Source: Gammaproteobacteria bacterium (GTDB lineage Bacteria; Pseudomonadota; Gammaproteobacteria; Pseudomonadales; Azotimanducaceae). Taken from it: DNA of 64,000 bases. The position numbers were made by a program, and so were the translations under genes. Position 1 is the stretch's first letter, and every line of letters begins with the position of its first letter. The DNA lies in NCBI GenBank assembly GCA_020832085.1, contig JAFIFJ010000104.1, forward strand, positions 21,587 to 85,586, written 5' to 3'. The notes beneath the pieces were generated by a model, which saw only the letters and a program-made list of their open reading frames with translations, was not told where the DNA came from and did no database searches. This document shows, in pieces, positions 9,338 to 16,717 of this stretch.

Positions 9338-9449
9338 ATCGCTATCGGTATCGCTATCGGGATCGGTATCGCTATCGACTTCGATCCCGATTCCGATAGC
9401 GATCCCGATCCCGATCCCGATCCCGATTCCGACTCCGACTCCGATCCCA
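9338..9449. repeat. Inverted hexanucleotide array at the mmsB/ygfZ convergent junction
   Basis: The left arm (about 9338-9377) is made of ATCGNT/ATCGGN-type hexamers. The right arm (9382-9449) is made of CGATCC, CGATTC and CGATAG hexamers, the reverse-complement class. Four of six bases are constant, so the arms can fold into a long imperfect hairpin in RNA of either strand. It lies exactly between the ends of two convergent genes. A second array of the same design is at 35838-36040. Confidence 0.85.
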
Positions 9450-9474
9450 GATGGCGAAGGGCCGGGTCTGCAGG

Positions 9475-10527
9475 TCAGGCCCGCAGGGCCAGCGACGGCA
9501 CGTCGTAGGGCAGGTCTTCGGGGGTCAGGGCGTGTTTGCCGACGGCAAGGGCCTTGCTGGCGGCGTCATTGCGGATCACCGCCAGCAGCTCGCAGCGGCC
9601 TTCATCGCAGGCTGCGGCCACCACCTCACCGACCTTTTCGCCCTCCGCATCCCCCAGGGTCACCGGGCTGCCCAGGGGCGGGGCATTGCGCTCGAGGCCG
9701 GCGATGGAGAAGCGGTACATGCGCTTTTTGAGTTTGCCCAGGTGCTGGGTCCGGGCCACCACTTCCTGGCCCAGGTAGCAGCCTTTCTTGAAGCTGATCA
9801 GGCCGTTGGCCTGCAGGTTCAGGGCCTGCGGGACGTACTCGCCTGCGGTGCGGGGCGAGAGCTCGATGTAGCCGGCCCGGATGCGGTGGGCCGCCCAGCG
9901 TGACCAGGGCACGGGCCGCGACTTGCCGGCCAGCGTCTTCCAGACATCGGGGGCGGCGGCCACCGGCAGCCAGATCTCGAACCGGGAGCGTTCGCCGCGA
10001 TTGCGAATGGCCGTCCAGGGGGCGTCGGCGGGCCCGGCGGTGATCACCTCGCCCGGTACCGGAGCGGCACCGCATAGCTCGACGATGTGCTCCTCGGCGC
10101 CGTCGCCGACGAGCCCGATACCCACCATGTCGTTGCCCACTTCCACCAGTTCCGCCTTGGAAAAGACGATGAAGCGCGCCAGCAGATCCCTGACCGGGAC
10201 GATCAGATCCCGGTGCAGGCGCAGGGTCAGCGCTTCGGGCGCACCCCAAACCCGGAAGGTGGCGATGGTGCGGCCCTCGCGGCTGCACAAGGCGCCGGGC
10301 AGGGCCCGATCCGGTGCCGCATCGCGCAGATCGCAGGTGGCATAGCCCTGGAAGAATTTGCCCGCCTCCGGACCCTCGATGCGCAGCAGGCCGAGTGGTG
10401 AAAGGTCGGCGACTTCCGGCTGCATGCAGGGGGCCGGCCCGTCGAAAGCGGCGACGCCGGGGGCGCCGTCCACATCCTCGAAGTGGGCTCCTTGACGTTC
10501 CAGGAACTGTTGCCAATCGGGGTGCAT
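9475..10527 (-). CDS. ygfZ: YgfZ/GcvT-fold tetrahydrofolate-binding protein
   Basis: Folate-dependent protein of 350 residues that helps assemble or repair certain Fe-S clusters. The family signature KGCYLGQEVVART is complete, with Cys250. AAGGAG stands seven bases before the ATG at 10525-10527. It is divergent from sdhE, another helper of respiratory enzyme assembly, which is the order known in Pseudomonas. Confidence 0.95.
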   Translation of the reverse strand: MHPDWQQFLERQGAHFEDVDGAPGVAAFDGPAPCMQPEVADLSPLGLLRIEGPEAGKFFQGYATCDLRDAAPDRALPGALCSREGRTIATFRVWGAPEALTLRLHRDLIVPVRDLLARFIVFSKAELVEVGNDMVGIGLVGDGAEEHIVELCGAAPVPGEVITAGPADAPWTAIRNRGERSRFEIWLPVAAAPDVWKTLAGKSRPVPWSRWAAHRIRAGYIELSPRTAGEYVPQALNLQANGLISFKKGCYLGQEVVARTQHLGKLKKRMYRFSIAGLERNAPPLGSPVTLGDAEGEKVGEVVAAACDEGRCELLAVIRNDAASKALAVGKHALTPEDLPYDVPSLALRA

Positions 10528-10800
10528 GGATTACTCCTTGAGAAACTCTCGGGCCCTGCGCCTGGCCAGGAAGGGGACCTGCCATCCTTGCTGGCTGCAC
10601 GCTGCGTTCGGAAGGGGTGGTGGGCATCGAGGGACTCCCCAATGCCCGCCCGTTCCTCGCTGTCGAGGTTCCTCGTCTGTGAGAGGGTGCCCCACCGCTC
10701 GGCGGCGGTCGGCGCCTGCTGCTATCATCCACCGCCTCTTTTCGCTGCAGCTGCGCGGGCGGTTCGGCGCGCATTATAGACAGGGTGTGATGGACAGGTC

Positions 10801-11082
10801 ATGACCGAAAATGGAGATTCTCATGACGCCAGCGCGCTGGATGCGCGGCGAATGTGGTGGCGCAGCCGCCGGGGTCTGCGGGAGCTTGATCTCCTGCTGC
10901 TGCCCTTTGTGGAGGATATCTATCCTACGCTCGAGCCGGATCAGAAAGCCGTTTACCTGAGGCTGCTGGACAATGAAGATCCGGAACTGCTGGTCTGGTT
11001 CACGGGCCGTGGTTCCCCGCTGGACGGCGATCTGATCGCCATGATCGACTGCATCCGTGCGCACGGGCGGCCGGTGAGCTGA
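10801..11082 (+). CDS. sdhE: SdhE, FAD assembly factor (CptB/DUF339)
   Basis: Small 93-residue protein that promotes covalent flavinylation of succinate dehydrogenase. The conserved RGxxE motif is Arg24-Gly25 to Glu28 within RSRRGLRELD. The length fits the family. It is followed after four bases by a YgfX-like gene, as in many gammaproteobacteria, so the pair is probably one transcript. Confidence 0.92.
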   Translation: MTENGDSHDASALDARRMWWRSRRGLRELDLLLLPFVEDIYPTLEPDQKAVYLRLLDNEDPELLVWFTGRGSPLDGDLIAMIDCIRAHGRPVS

Positions 11083-11086
11083 GGTC

Positions 11087-11557
11087 ATGGTGCTGCGCGG
11101 CACCCTGCGCCTGAAGCCTTCCCGCTGGGCCCGCCGGGCCCTCGCGTTCGGTGTTCCCGCCATCCTGCTGATTCTGCTCTACGCGGCCTGGTCGGCAGGG
11201 TCCATCCGGCCCCTGATCGTGCTGCCTGCCGTGTTCGGGGTGGCGCTGCTGGCCGCTTTGAGCTGGGACCGGGTGCGAGGCCTGCAGGTGAGGTCCGGCA
11301 GCCTGCTGCTCGACCTCGGCGACGGCCATTGGCAGCCGGTGGTGCCGATCGGGTCCGCCCGCATCTCCGCCCTGGCGGTCACCCTGGCCTGCCGGCGGGA
11401 GGGTGATGGCCGCAGGCTGCGCCTGAACATCTGGCGCGATGCCGTGGATGCAACCACCTACCGGCGTCTGGCGCGGATGGCCCGCCACGGACGCTGGCCG
11501 GTGGCGGCCAGCGAAGACCTCACGGCCACTCGAACTGCCAGTCCCGGTTCCCGTTGA
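11087..11557 (+). CDS. YgfX/CptA-like inner-membrane protein
   Basis: A 156-residue protein with two hydrophobic helices near the N terminus (about 18-36 and 41-58) and a soluble C-terminal part with RLRLNIWRDAVDATTYRRL. This layout and the position after sdhE match the YgfX family, proposed as a partner of SdhE and as a toxin-like protein. Sequence conservation in this family is low, so the name rests partly on synteny. Its last 38 bases overlap the 3' end of nadB on the other strand. Confidence 0.75.
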   Translation: MVLRGTLRLKPSRWARRALAFGVPAILLILLYAAWSAGSIRPLIVLPAVFGVALLAALSWDRVRGLQVRSGSLLLDLGDGHWQPVVPIGSARISALAVTLACRREGDGRRLRLNIWRDAVDATTYRRLARMARHGRWPVAASEDLTATRTASPGSR

Positions 11558-13166
11558 TGTCCAGGCGCCGGGGTGAGGGCGTCAGCAGCGTATCCCTCGG
11601 CGTGGCGATCTGATCCGGGTAATCCAGCGTGTAGTGCAGCCCTCGACTCTCGCGGCGGCTCTGGGCGGACTGGATGATCAGATCCGCCACCAGGGCCAGG
11701 TTGCGCAATTCGATCAGGTCGTTGGACACTTTGTAGTTGGAGTAGTACTCGTGGATCTCGCGCCGCAGCAGGTCGATGCGGTGCCGGGCCCGGGCCAGCC
11801 GCTTGTTGGTGCGCACGATCCCCACGTAGTCCCACATGAAGTGGCGCAGTTCGTCCCAGTTGTGCGAGATCACCACATCCTCGTCGGAGTCGGTGACCTG
11901 GCTTTCGTCCCAGGCCGGAGCGTGGGGCGCGGCTTTCGTCCCCGGCAGCTGGGTCAGGATGTCGGCGCTGGCAGCGCGGGCGAACACCACGCACTCGAGC
12001 AGTGAATTGCTGGCCATGCGGTTGGCGCCGTGCAGTCCCGTGAACGAACACTCGCCCACCGCATAGAGCCCTGGCACGTCAGTGCGGCCATGACGATCGG
12101 TGACGATGCCGCCGCAGGTGTAGTGGGCCGCAGGCACCACCGGGATGGGTTCCCGGCAGATGTCGATGCCGAGCTCGGCACAGCGCCGCAGGATGTTGGG
12201 AAAGTGCGAAGCGAGTTTGTCAGGGTCGATGTGGGTGACGTCCAGGAACAGGCAATCGGCGCCGAGCCGCTTCATTTCGAAGTCGATGGCGCGGGCCACC
12301 ACGTCCCGCGGGGCCAGTTCGGCCCGGGGATGGAAGCGGTCCATGAAGCGTTCACCGCTGGGCAGGCGCAGGAGGCCACCTTCGCCGCGCAGGGCCTCGG
12401 AGAGCAGGAAGCTCTTGGCCTGGGGGTGAAAGAGGCAGGTGGGGTGGAACTGATTGAACTCCATGTTCGCGACCCGGCAGCCCGCGCGCCAGGCCATGGC
12501 GATGCCGTCGCCCGTGGAGCCGTCCGGATTGGAGGTGTAGAGGTAGACTTTGCTGGCGCCGCCCGTGGCCAGGACCACGAAAGGAGCCTCGAACACCTCC
12601 ACACGCCCGCTCAGGCGGTTCAGGGCATAGACGCCACTGCAGCCTGTCCCCGGCAGCCCCAGCTTTTCCTGGACCAGCAGATCCACGGCCACGAAGTGCT
12701 CGAACAGCTCGATGTTCGGCTTGGCGCGGACGCGTTCCAAGAGACTGCTGCTGACGGCGCTGCCAGTGGCGTCCGCGGCGTGCAGGATGCGCCGATGGCT
12801 GTGGCCGCCTTCCTGGGCGAGATGAAAACGGGGATTGCCGTCAGGGCCGGCTTCGGTGTCGAAGGACACGCCCTGTTGCACCAGCCAGTCAATGGCCGCG
12901 GGCCCACGTTCCACCACGTAGCGGACCGACTGCGGGTGGCAGAGTCCGGCACCCGCGACCAGCGTGTCTTCCACGTGGGCTTCGAGGCGGTCGTCGTCGC
13001 TGAGCACAGCGGCAATGCCCCCCTGAGCCCAGCTCGTGGAACTGACGGGCAGCAGATCCTTGGACAATATGGCGACGCGGGCCTGATCGGCGAGGCCGAG
13101 TGCTGCGGTGAGGCCGGCAGCGCCGCTGCCGATGATGATGACGTCGAAAGCGTGGTGCGTGGTCAT
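11520..13166 (-). CDS. nadB: L-aspartate oxidase
   Basis: Flavoprotein of 548 residues that oxidises L-aspartate to iminoaspartate, the first step of de novo NAD synthesis. The FAD-binding motif DVIIIGSGAAGLTAA starts at residue 8, with SSTSWAQGGIAAV, HTCGGI-type (HYTCGGIVTD) and GLYAVGECS segments typical of the family. GGAG lies shortly before the ATG at 13164-13166. It is divergent from rpoE, as in E. coli and Pseudomonas. Its 3' end overlaps the convergent ygfX-like gene. Confidence 0.97.
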   Translation of the reverse strand: MTTHHAFDVIIIGSGAAGLTAALGLADQARVAILSKDLLPVSSTSWAQGGIAAVLSDDDRLEAHVEDTLVAGAGLCHPQSVRYVVERGPAAIDWLVQQGVSFDTEAGPDGNPRFHLAQEGGHSHRRILHAADATGSAVSSSLLERVRAKPNIELFEHFVAVDLLVQEKLGLPGTGCSGVYALNRLSGRVEVFEAPFVVLATGGASKVYLYTSNPDGSTGDGIAMAWRAGCRVANMEFNQFHPTCLFHPQAKSFLLSEALRGEGGLLRLPSGERFMDRFHPRAELAPRDVVARAIDFEMKRLGADCLFLDVTHIDPDKLASHFPNILRRCAELGIDICREPIPVVPAAHYTCGGIVTDRHGRTDVPGLYAVGECSFTGLHGANRMASNSLLECVVFARAASADILTQLPGTKAAPHAPAWDESQVTDSDEDVVISHNWDELRHFMWDYVGIVRTNKRLARARHRIDLLRREIHEYYSNYKVSNDLIELRNLALVADLIIQSAQSRRESRGLHYTLDYPDQIATPRDTLLTPSPRRLDINGNRDWQFEWP

Positions 13167-13299
13167 GCATGGGCTCCGCCTGACGAACCATTTCGGATCG
13201 CCGGCATTCAGGGGCGATTGGGGTACACGAACTCAGCCGCCGGCTGGCAGTCCCGAACCAGGGCGGGGTGCTGATCCTCAAGCTTCGCGCACGGCATGC

Positions 13300-13328
13300 G
13301 AACTTCAGGTTCGGGACAGTAGTATAGT
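13300..13328 (+). promoter_or_regulatory. Candidate rpoE promoter, with possible overlapping nadB -10 on the other strand
   Basis: GAACTT (13300-13305) and TATAGT (13323-13328) are separated by 17 bp. The -35 is sigma-E-like and the -10 is sigma-70-like, so the holoenzyme is uncertain. On the minus strand the same region reads GACTATACT, a possible -10 for nadB. Confidence 0.35.
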
Positions 13329-13471
13329 CTCGAAGGGAGCGGCAGAATCACGCGGTGGCTGCTTGCTGGCCCGGAAGGTGCGCGGGGCCTGGTTTCGGCC
13401 GCCGGCTGATTGCCGCGCGATGGCCGAAGAAACATAACGATATCGACGTGCGTCGTTGGCGACGCACCGGG

Positions 13472-13499
13472 GAACCAAAGCGTGGCGGTAGTGGTCAAC
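13472..13499 (+). promoter_or_regulatory. Candidate sigma-E (AlgU-type) autoregulated promoter of rpoE
   Basis: GGAACCA (GAACCA at 13472-13477) and TCAAC (13495-13499) are 17 bp apart, close to the sigma-E/AlgU pattern GAACTT-N16/17-TCnnA. It would start transcription shortly before the rpoE ribosome site. Autoregulation is the known behaviour of rpoE/algU operons. The match is partial. Confidence 0.4.
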
Positions 13500-13531
13500 A
13501 TGGGTGAACCCAGTCAGGACGGGAGTGGTTT

Positions 13532-14161
13532 GTGGCCGAACCGGCACGCGAGCGCGAAACGGAAGTTGGCCCGAGTCGCATGAGTGCACCGAAAGCCACG
13601 GACGCCCGGCTGGTCGAGCGGGTCCAGCGCGGCGACAAGCACGCGTTCGACCTCCTCATGGGCAAGTACCAGCAGCGCATTCAGGTGCTCGTCTCCCGCT
13701 ATCTGCGGGATCCGGACGACGTCCAGGACGTCACCCAGGACGCGTTCATCAAGGCCTACCGGGCACTGCCGAATTTTCGTGCGGACAGCCAGTTCTATAC
13801 CTGGCTCTACCGGATCGCGATCAATACCGCCAAGAATTTCCTGGTGGCCCGCAGCCGCCGGCCGCCGGCGGCGGACGTGGAAGCCTCCGAGGCAGAGTAC
13901 TACGCCGGCGGTGAGGCCCTGCAGGAGATCGAGACGCCGGAGAACCGGCTGGCAGGAGACGAACTCAGCCGGGTGGTCTTTGCCGCCATCGAAGCCCTGC
14001 CGGAAGACCTCCGCACTGCGGTGACCCTCCGCGAATTCGATGGCATGTCCTATGAAGACATCGCCGCCGTGATGGACTGCCCTGTGGGAACGGTGCGTTC
14101 CCGCATCTTCCGAGCCCGGGAGGCGATCGATGCCGAGATCCGCCCTCTGCTGGAGGACTGA
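13532..14161 (+). CDS. rpoE: RNA polymerase sigma-E factor (RpoE/AlgU)
   Basis: ECF sigma factor that directs the envelope-stress regulon. Region 2 shows LVERVQRGDKHAFDLL and DVQDVTQDAFIKAYRAL; region 4 shows EDLRTAVTLREFDGMSYEDIA and GTVRSRIFRAREAI. A GTG at 13532 has GGGAG before it and gives 209 residues. The ATG at 13580 gives 193 residues, nearer the family length, but lacks a clear ribosome site. It heads the rpoE-rseA-rseB-rseC-degP cluster, which encodes its own anti-sigma system. Confidence 0.96.
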   Translation: MAEPARERETEVGPSRMSAPKATDARLVERVQRGDKHAFDLLMGKYQQRIQVLVSRYLRDPDDVQDVTQDAFIKAYRALPNFRADSQFYTWLYRIAINTAKNFLVARSRRPPAADVEASEAEYYAGGEALQEIETPENRLAGDELSRVVFAAIEALPEDLRTAVTLREFDGMSYEDIAAVMDCPVGTVRSRIFRAREAIDAEIRPLLED

Positions 14162-14277
14162 TGAGCTGGATGGTGGATGAACATCGGCTGAACCGGGAAC
14201 AATCGCTTTCAGTGAAGGTCATAGCTGATAGTCACGGACGCAGGCGAAAGTCCGCAAGATCAATGAGGTGAATGACG

Positions 14278-14967
14278 ATGAGTGAGCGCTTGCGGGAGTC
14301 CCTATCCGCACTGATGGACGACGAGGCCGACGATCTGGAACTCGGCCGCATCCTCAGGGCCATGGACAGCGGCGAGGCTGATCTGGCCGGGACCTGGTCC
14401 CGCTACCAGCTGGTCAGCGCTGTGCTCAAGGGCCGACCGGGTGCAGTGGGACTGCGACCGCTGGCGCTGGATCTTGCGACGGCCGACGTCGATGCTGCCG
14501 ACAGCCTTGCTGATGACGTCCTGGGCGATGCCCGGTCGTCCGAGGCCGGTGTCCTGTCAGAGAGCCGCAATCGCGGACGGCGCGCCCTGGGCAGTTTTGC
14601 CGTTGCGGCCTCCCTCACCGCCGTGGCGGTGGTGGGGTGGCAGTGGCAAGTGGGCGGCGAAGTGGAGTCAGTGCAGATGGCTTCCGGCGCCCAGAGCCTG
14701 GCTCCAGCCACGGCTCCGGCCAGTTCAGCGTTGCCCCTGCTGCGTCCGGCAGATCAACGGGGATTACTGCAGGCCTCCGAGTCGGGACGCGCGACCCGGG
14801 ATGCCGGCCGTGCCCAGCTCTCCACCGCCAGCCCGTCGGCCGGAGACGTGGACATGCGGCAGCGGGTGGAGGCCTACATGGTCCGCCACGCCGAGCACAA
14901 TGCCCTGCACAGCCGATCCGGCATGATGCCATTCGCTCGGATGGCTGCCTTCGACGGCGCTCAGTGA
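14278..14967 (+). CDS. rseA: Anti-sigma-E factor RseA/MucA
   Basis: Single-pass inner-membrane protein (229 residues) that holds RpoE inactive until it is cut by DegS- and RseP-type proteases. The N-terminal sigma-binding part is RESLSALMDDEADDLELGR with GTWSRYQLV. One membrane helix lies near 105-122 (ALGSFAVAASLTAVAVVG), and the periplasmic tail is Ala/Ser-rich and divergent. The second ATG (14278) was preferred because GAGGTG is eight bases upstream; 14272 is too close to it. It lies between rpoE and rseB, as expected. Confidence 0.93.
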   Translation: MSERLRESLSALMDDEADDLELGRILRAMDSGEADLAGTWSRYQLVSAVLKGRPGAVGLRPLALDLATADVDAADSLADDVLGDARSSEAGVLSESRNRGRRALGSFAVAASLTAVAVVGWQWQVGGEVESVQMASGAQSLAPATAPASSALPLLRPADQRGLLQASESGRATRDAGRAQLSTASPSAGDVDMRQRVEAYMVRHAEHNALHSRSGMMPFARMAAFDGAQ

Positions 14968-14978
14968 GGGGGCCTCGG

Positions 14979-16073
14979 GTGAATCAGCAGGTCTGTCGCT
15001 CGGGTTTCGGGCTGACCAGCGTGCTGATGCTGCTGGCCGCGCTCAGCAGTCCCGTGCATGCCGAGGATCCGGGAGTCTGGCTGGATCGCATGCATACCGC
15101 TCTCGCCGAACTCAGCTATCACGGCGAATTCAGTTACTTCCACGGTGGTGAACTCGCCAGTCTGAGCATTGCCCATGCCGTGCGGGACGGCGTCAGGCAC
15201 GAGCGCCTCGTGCATCTCAATGGCACGCCTCGCGAAGTGGTGCGCCACGGCGACAAAGTCACCTGCGTCCTGCATCCCGGCGACCGCCTCATTGATCTCG
15301 AAGAGAGTGTTCCGGCCGGGCCTTTTGCCCAGAGCTACGGCCGCGTGCTCGACGGACTCCCCAAGGGTTACCGGGCGATGCTGACCGGTGAGGACCGCAT
15401 TGCCGGGCGCATGGCGGTGCAGCTTCGCATCGAGCCGGAGGAATCCGATCGCTATGGCTATCGCCTCTGGCTCGATCGTGAAACCGCCTTGCTGCTGCGC
15501 TCGGAACTGCTCGACAGCTCTGACAAACCGCTGGAGATCTTCCAGTTCGTGCGCATCGAGATCGGCGGCCCCATCGAAGCGTCCATGCTCGAAGCATCGA
15601 AGGGCGATCACCTGGTCATGCACGAATTGGTCAAACGGGAGCGGGTGGCGCCGGGCCGGATGGCTGCCGAGCGAGCGGGCGCCGCCCCCAGCCTGGCTGT
15701 CGAGACCCTGGCCGCGGCTGCGAGTCCTGCGCCGGCGCCGGAGGGTCAGGATGTCGAGTGGGAGGCAGGCTGGTTGCCCTCGGGGTTCGCGATGGCTTCG
15801 GCGGACATCCGTCGGGTGCCTTCACGTCCCGACTCCGTGGCGAACCTGGTCTACAGCGATGGCATGGCGACTTTCTCCGTGTTTCTGGAGCGGGCGCCTG
15901 CGAATCTCGCGCCGGTGCACGTGGCGCGGCACGGTGCCACGGTCGCGGTGATGCGCCCCGTTGCGGCTTCGACGCCGGAACCCTGGCTGGTGACGGTGGT
16001 CGGTGAGGTTCCCGTCGAGACGGCCGAGCGCGTGGCCGAGCACGTGCGTCCGCGAGCCGCTGCCGACGATTGA
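14979..16073 (+). CDS. rseB: RseB/MucB periplasmic sigma-E regulator
   Basis: Periplasmic protein (364 residues) that binds the RseA periplasmic domain, shields it from cleavage and senses mislocalised lipoprotein or LPS. A signal peptide (LTSVLMLLAALSSPVHA) precedes WLDRMHTALAELSYHGEF, the start of the lipoprotein-like N domain. The C-terminal domain includes WEAGWLPSGFAM and VYSDGMATFSVFLE. The start is a GTG (14979) with AGGGG upstream, 11 bases after rseA ends. Longer readings of this frame run through rseA in another frame and are not credible. Confidence 0.94.
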   Translation: MNQQVCRSGFGLTSVLMLLAALSSPVHAEDPGVWLDRMHTALAELSYHGEFSYFHGGELASLSIAHAVRDGVRHERLVHLNGTPREVVRHGDKVTCVLHPGDRLIDLEESVPAGPFAQSYGRVLDGLPKGYRAMLTGEDRIAGRMAVQLRIEPEESDRYGYRLWLDRETALLLRSELLDSSDKPLEIFQFVRIEIGGPIEASMLEASKGDHLVMHELVKRERVAPGRMAAERAGAAPSLAVETLAAAASPAPAPEGQDVEWEAGWLPSGFAMASADIRRVPSRPDSVANLVYSDGMATFSVFLERAPANLAPVHVARHGATVAVMRPVAASTPEPWLVTVVGEVPVETAERVAEHVRPRAAADD

Positions 16074-16136
16074 AGCTCGAGCAGCCTGTTACACTGTCCT
16101 CGAACACCGGGTGACGGGACGAGGCTAGGTGACGCC

Positions 16137-16628
16137 ATGCAGACCGAGCGTCTGAACGAAGAACTCACGCAGGTGGTGGCCTTGCATCCCGATCGCGTCG
16201 AACTTGCCGCTCGGGATGGCGGCACCTGTGGCAGCTGTGCTGCCCGTGCGGGCTGTGGTCATGGCCTGCTCGATAGCCTTGGCCGCGGTCGGCGGCGGAC
16301 CTTCATGCTGCCCCGGACGGCGGTGCCCGCTGACGTACATGTCGGAGAGGCATTGCTGCTGGGCGTTCCCGAAGGCGCCATCGCCCGCGCTGCAGGTTTG
16401 GTCTATGGTCTGCCCTTGGCAGGGCTCGTGGCTGGCGCAGTGCTGGCCCCGGGCGGTGACGGAACAGCCCTGCTCAGTGCCGGTCTGGGTCTGGCAGCGG
16501 GTTGGCTGCTGGCCCGTCGCTGGTCAGCAGGCCGGGCTGAAGCCACGCTGCAATGCCGCCGCCCGGGCGCCGGCGGGCCGGGCGCTGCCCCGTCCGAAGC
16601 TGAACCAAGGGCGCTTTCGGTGGTCTGA
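16137..16628 (+). CDS. rseC: RseC/MucC family membrane protein
   Basis: Inner-membrane protein of 163 residues in the SoxR-reducing-system/RseC family. A cysteine cluster, Cys31, Cys34 and Cys40 (CGSCAARAGCGHG), precedes two hydrophobic helices (about 84-105 and 110-126). E. coli RseC modestly affects sigma-E activity and takes part in redox reset of SoxR; the role here is inferred from family and position. The low-complexity C-terminal tail after about residue 130 is not conserved. Confidence 0.88.
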   Translation: MQTERLNEELTQVVALHPDRVELAARDGGTCGSCAARAGCGHGLLDSLGRGRRRTFMLPRTAVPADVHVGEALLLGVPEGAIARAAGLVYGLPLAGLVAGAVLAPGGDGTALLSAGLGLAAGWLLARRWSAGRAEATLQCRRPGAGGPGAAPSEAEPRALSVV

Positions 16629-16640
16629 ATCGCCGTCGGC

Positions 16641-16664
16641 CGGCAGCGTTAGCCGACGCTGCCG
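16641..16664 (+). other. Perfect 9 bp hairpin between rseC and degP
   Basis: CGGCAGCGT (16641-16649) and ACGCTGCCG (16656-16664) pair around a six-base loop. No T-run follows. It may lower read-through from the rpoE operon into degP or stabilise one transcript segment. Confidence 0.5.
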
Positions 16665-16717
16665 ACCCAATCCGCATTCATGGGCCCAATCGAGCCGGAA
16701 CCACAACTGGAGTCATC

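Larger units (their letters stand above)
13167..13531. other. Divergent nadB/rpoE control region
   Basis: 365 bp with no gene. It holds a GAACTT/TATAGT pair facing rpoE (13300-13328) that doubles as a possible TATACT -10 box facing nadB, and a sigma-E-like pair (13472-13499) close to rpoE. Both are listed separately. Confidence 0.6.

Noticed and set aside
9338..9449. CRISPR array
   Set aside because: The units are contiguous hexamers with no spacers and reverse orientation half way.
9323..9508. Small frames encoding Asp/Pro/Ser or Arg/Tyr repeats across the hexamer array
   Set aside because: They are the automatic translation of six-base repeats; no ribosome site and no conserved protein.
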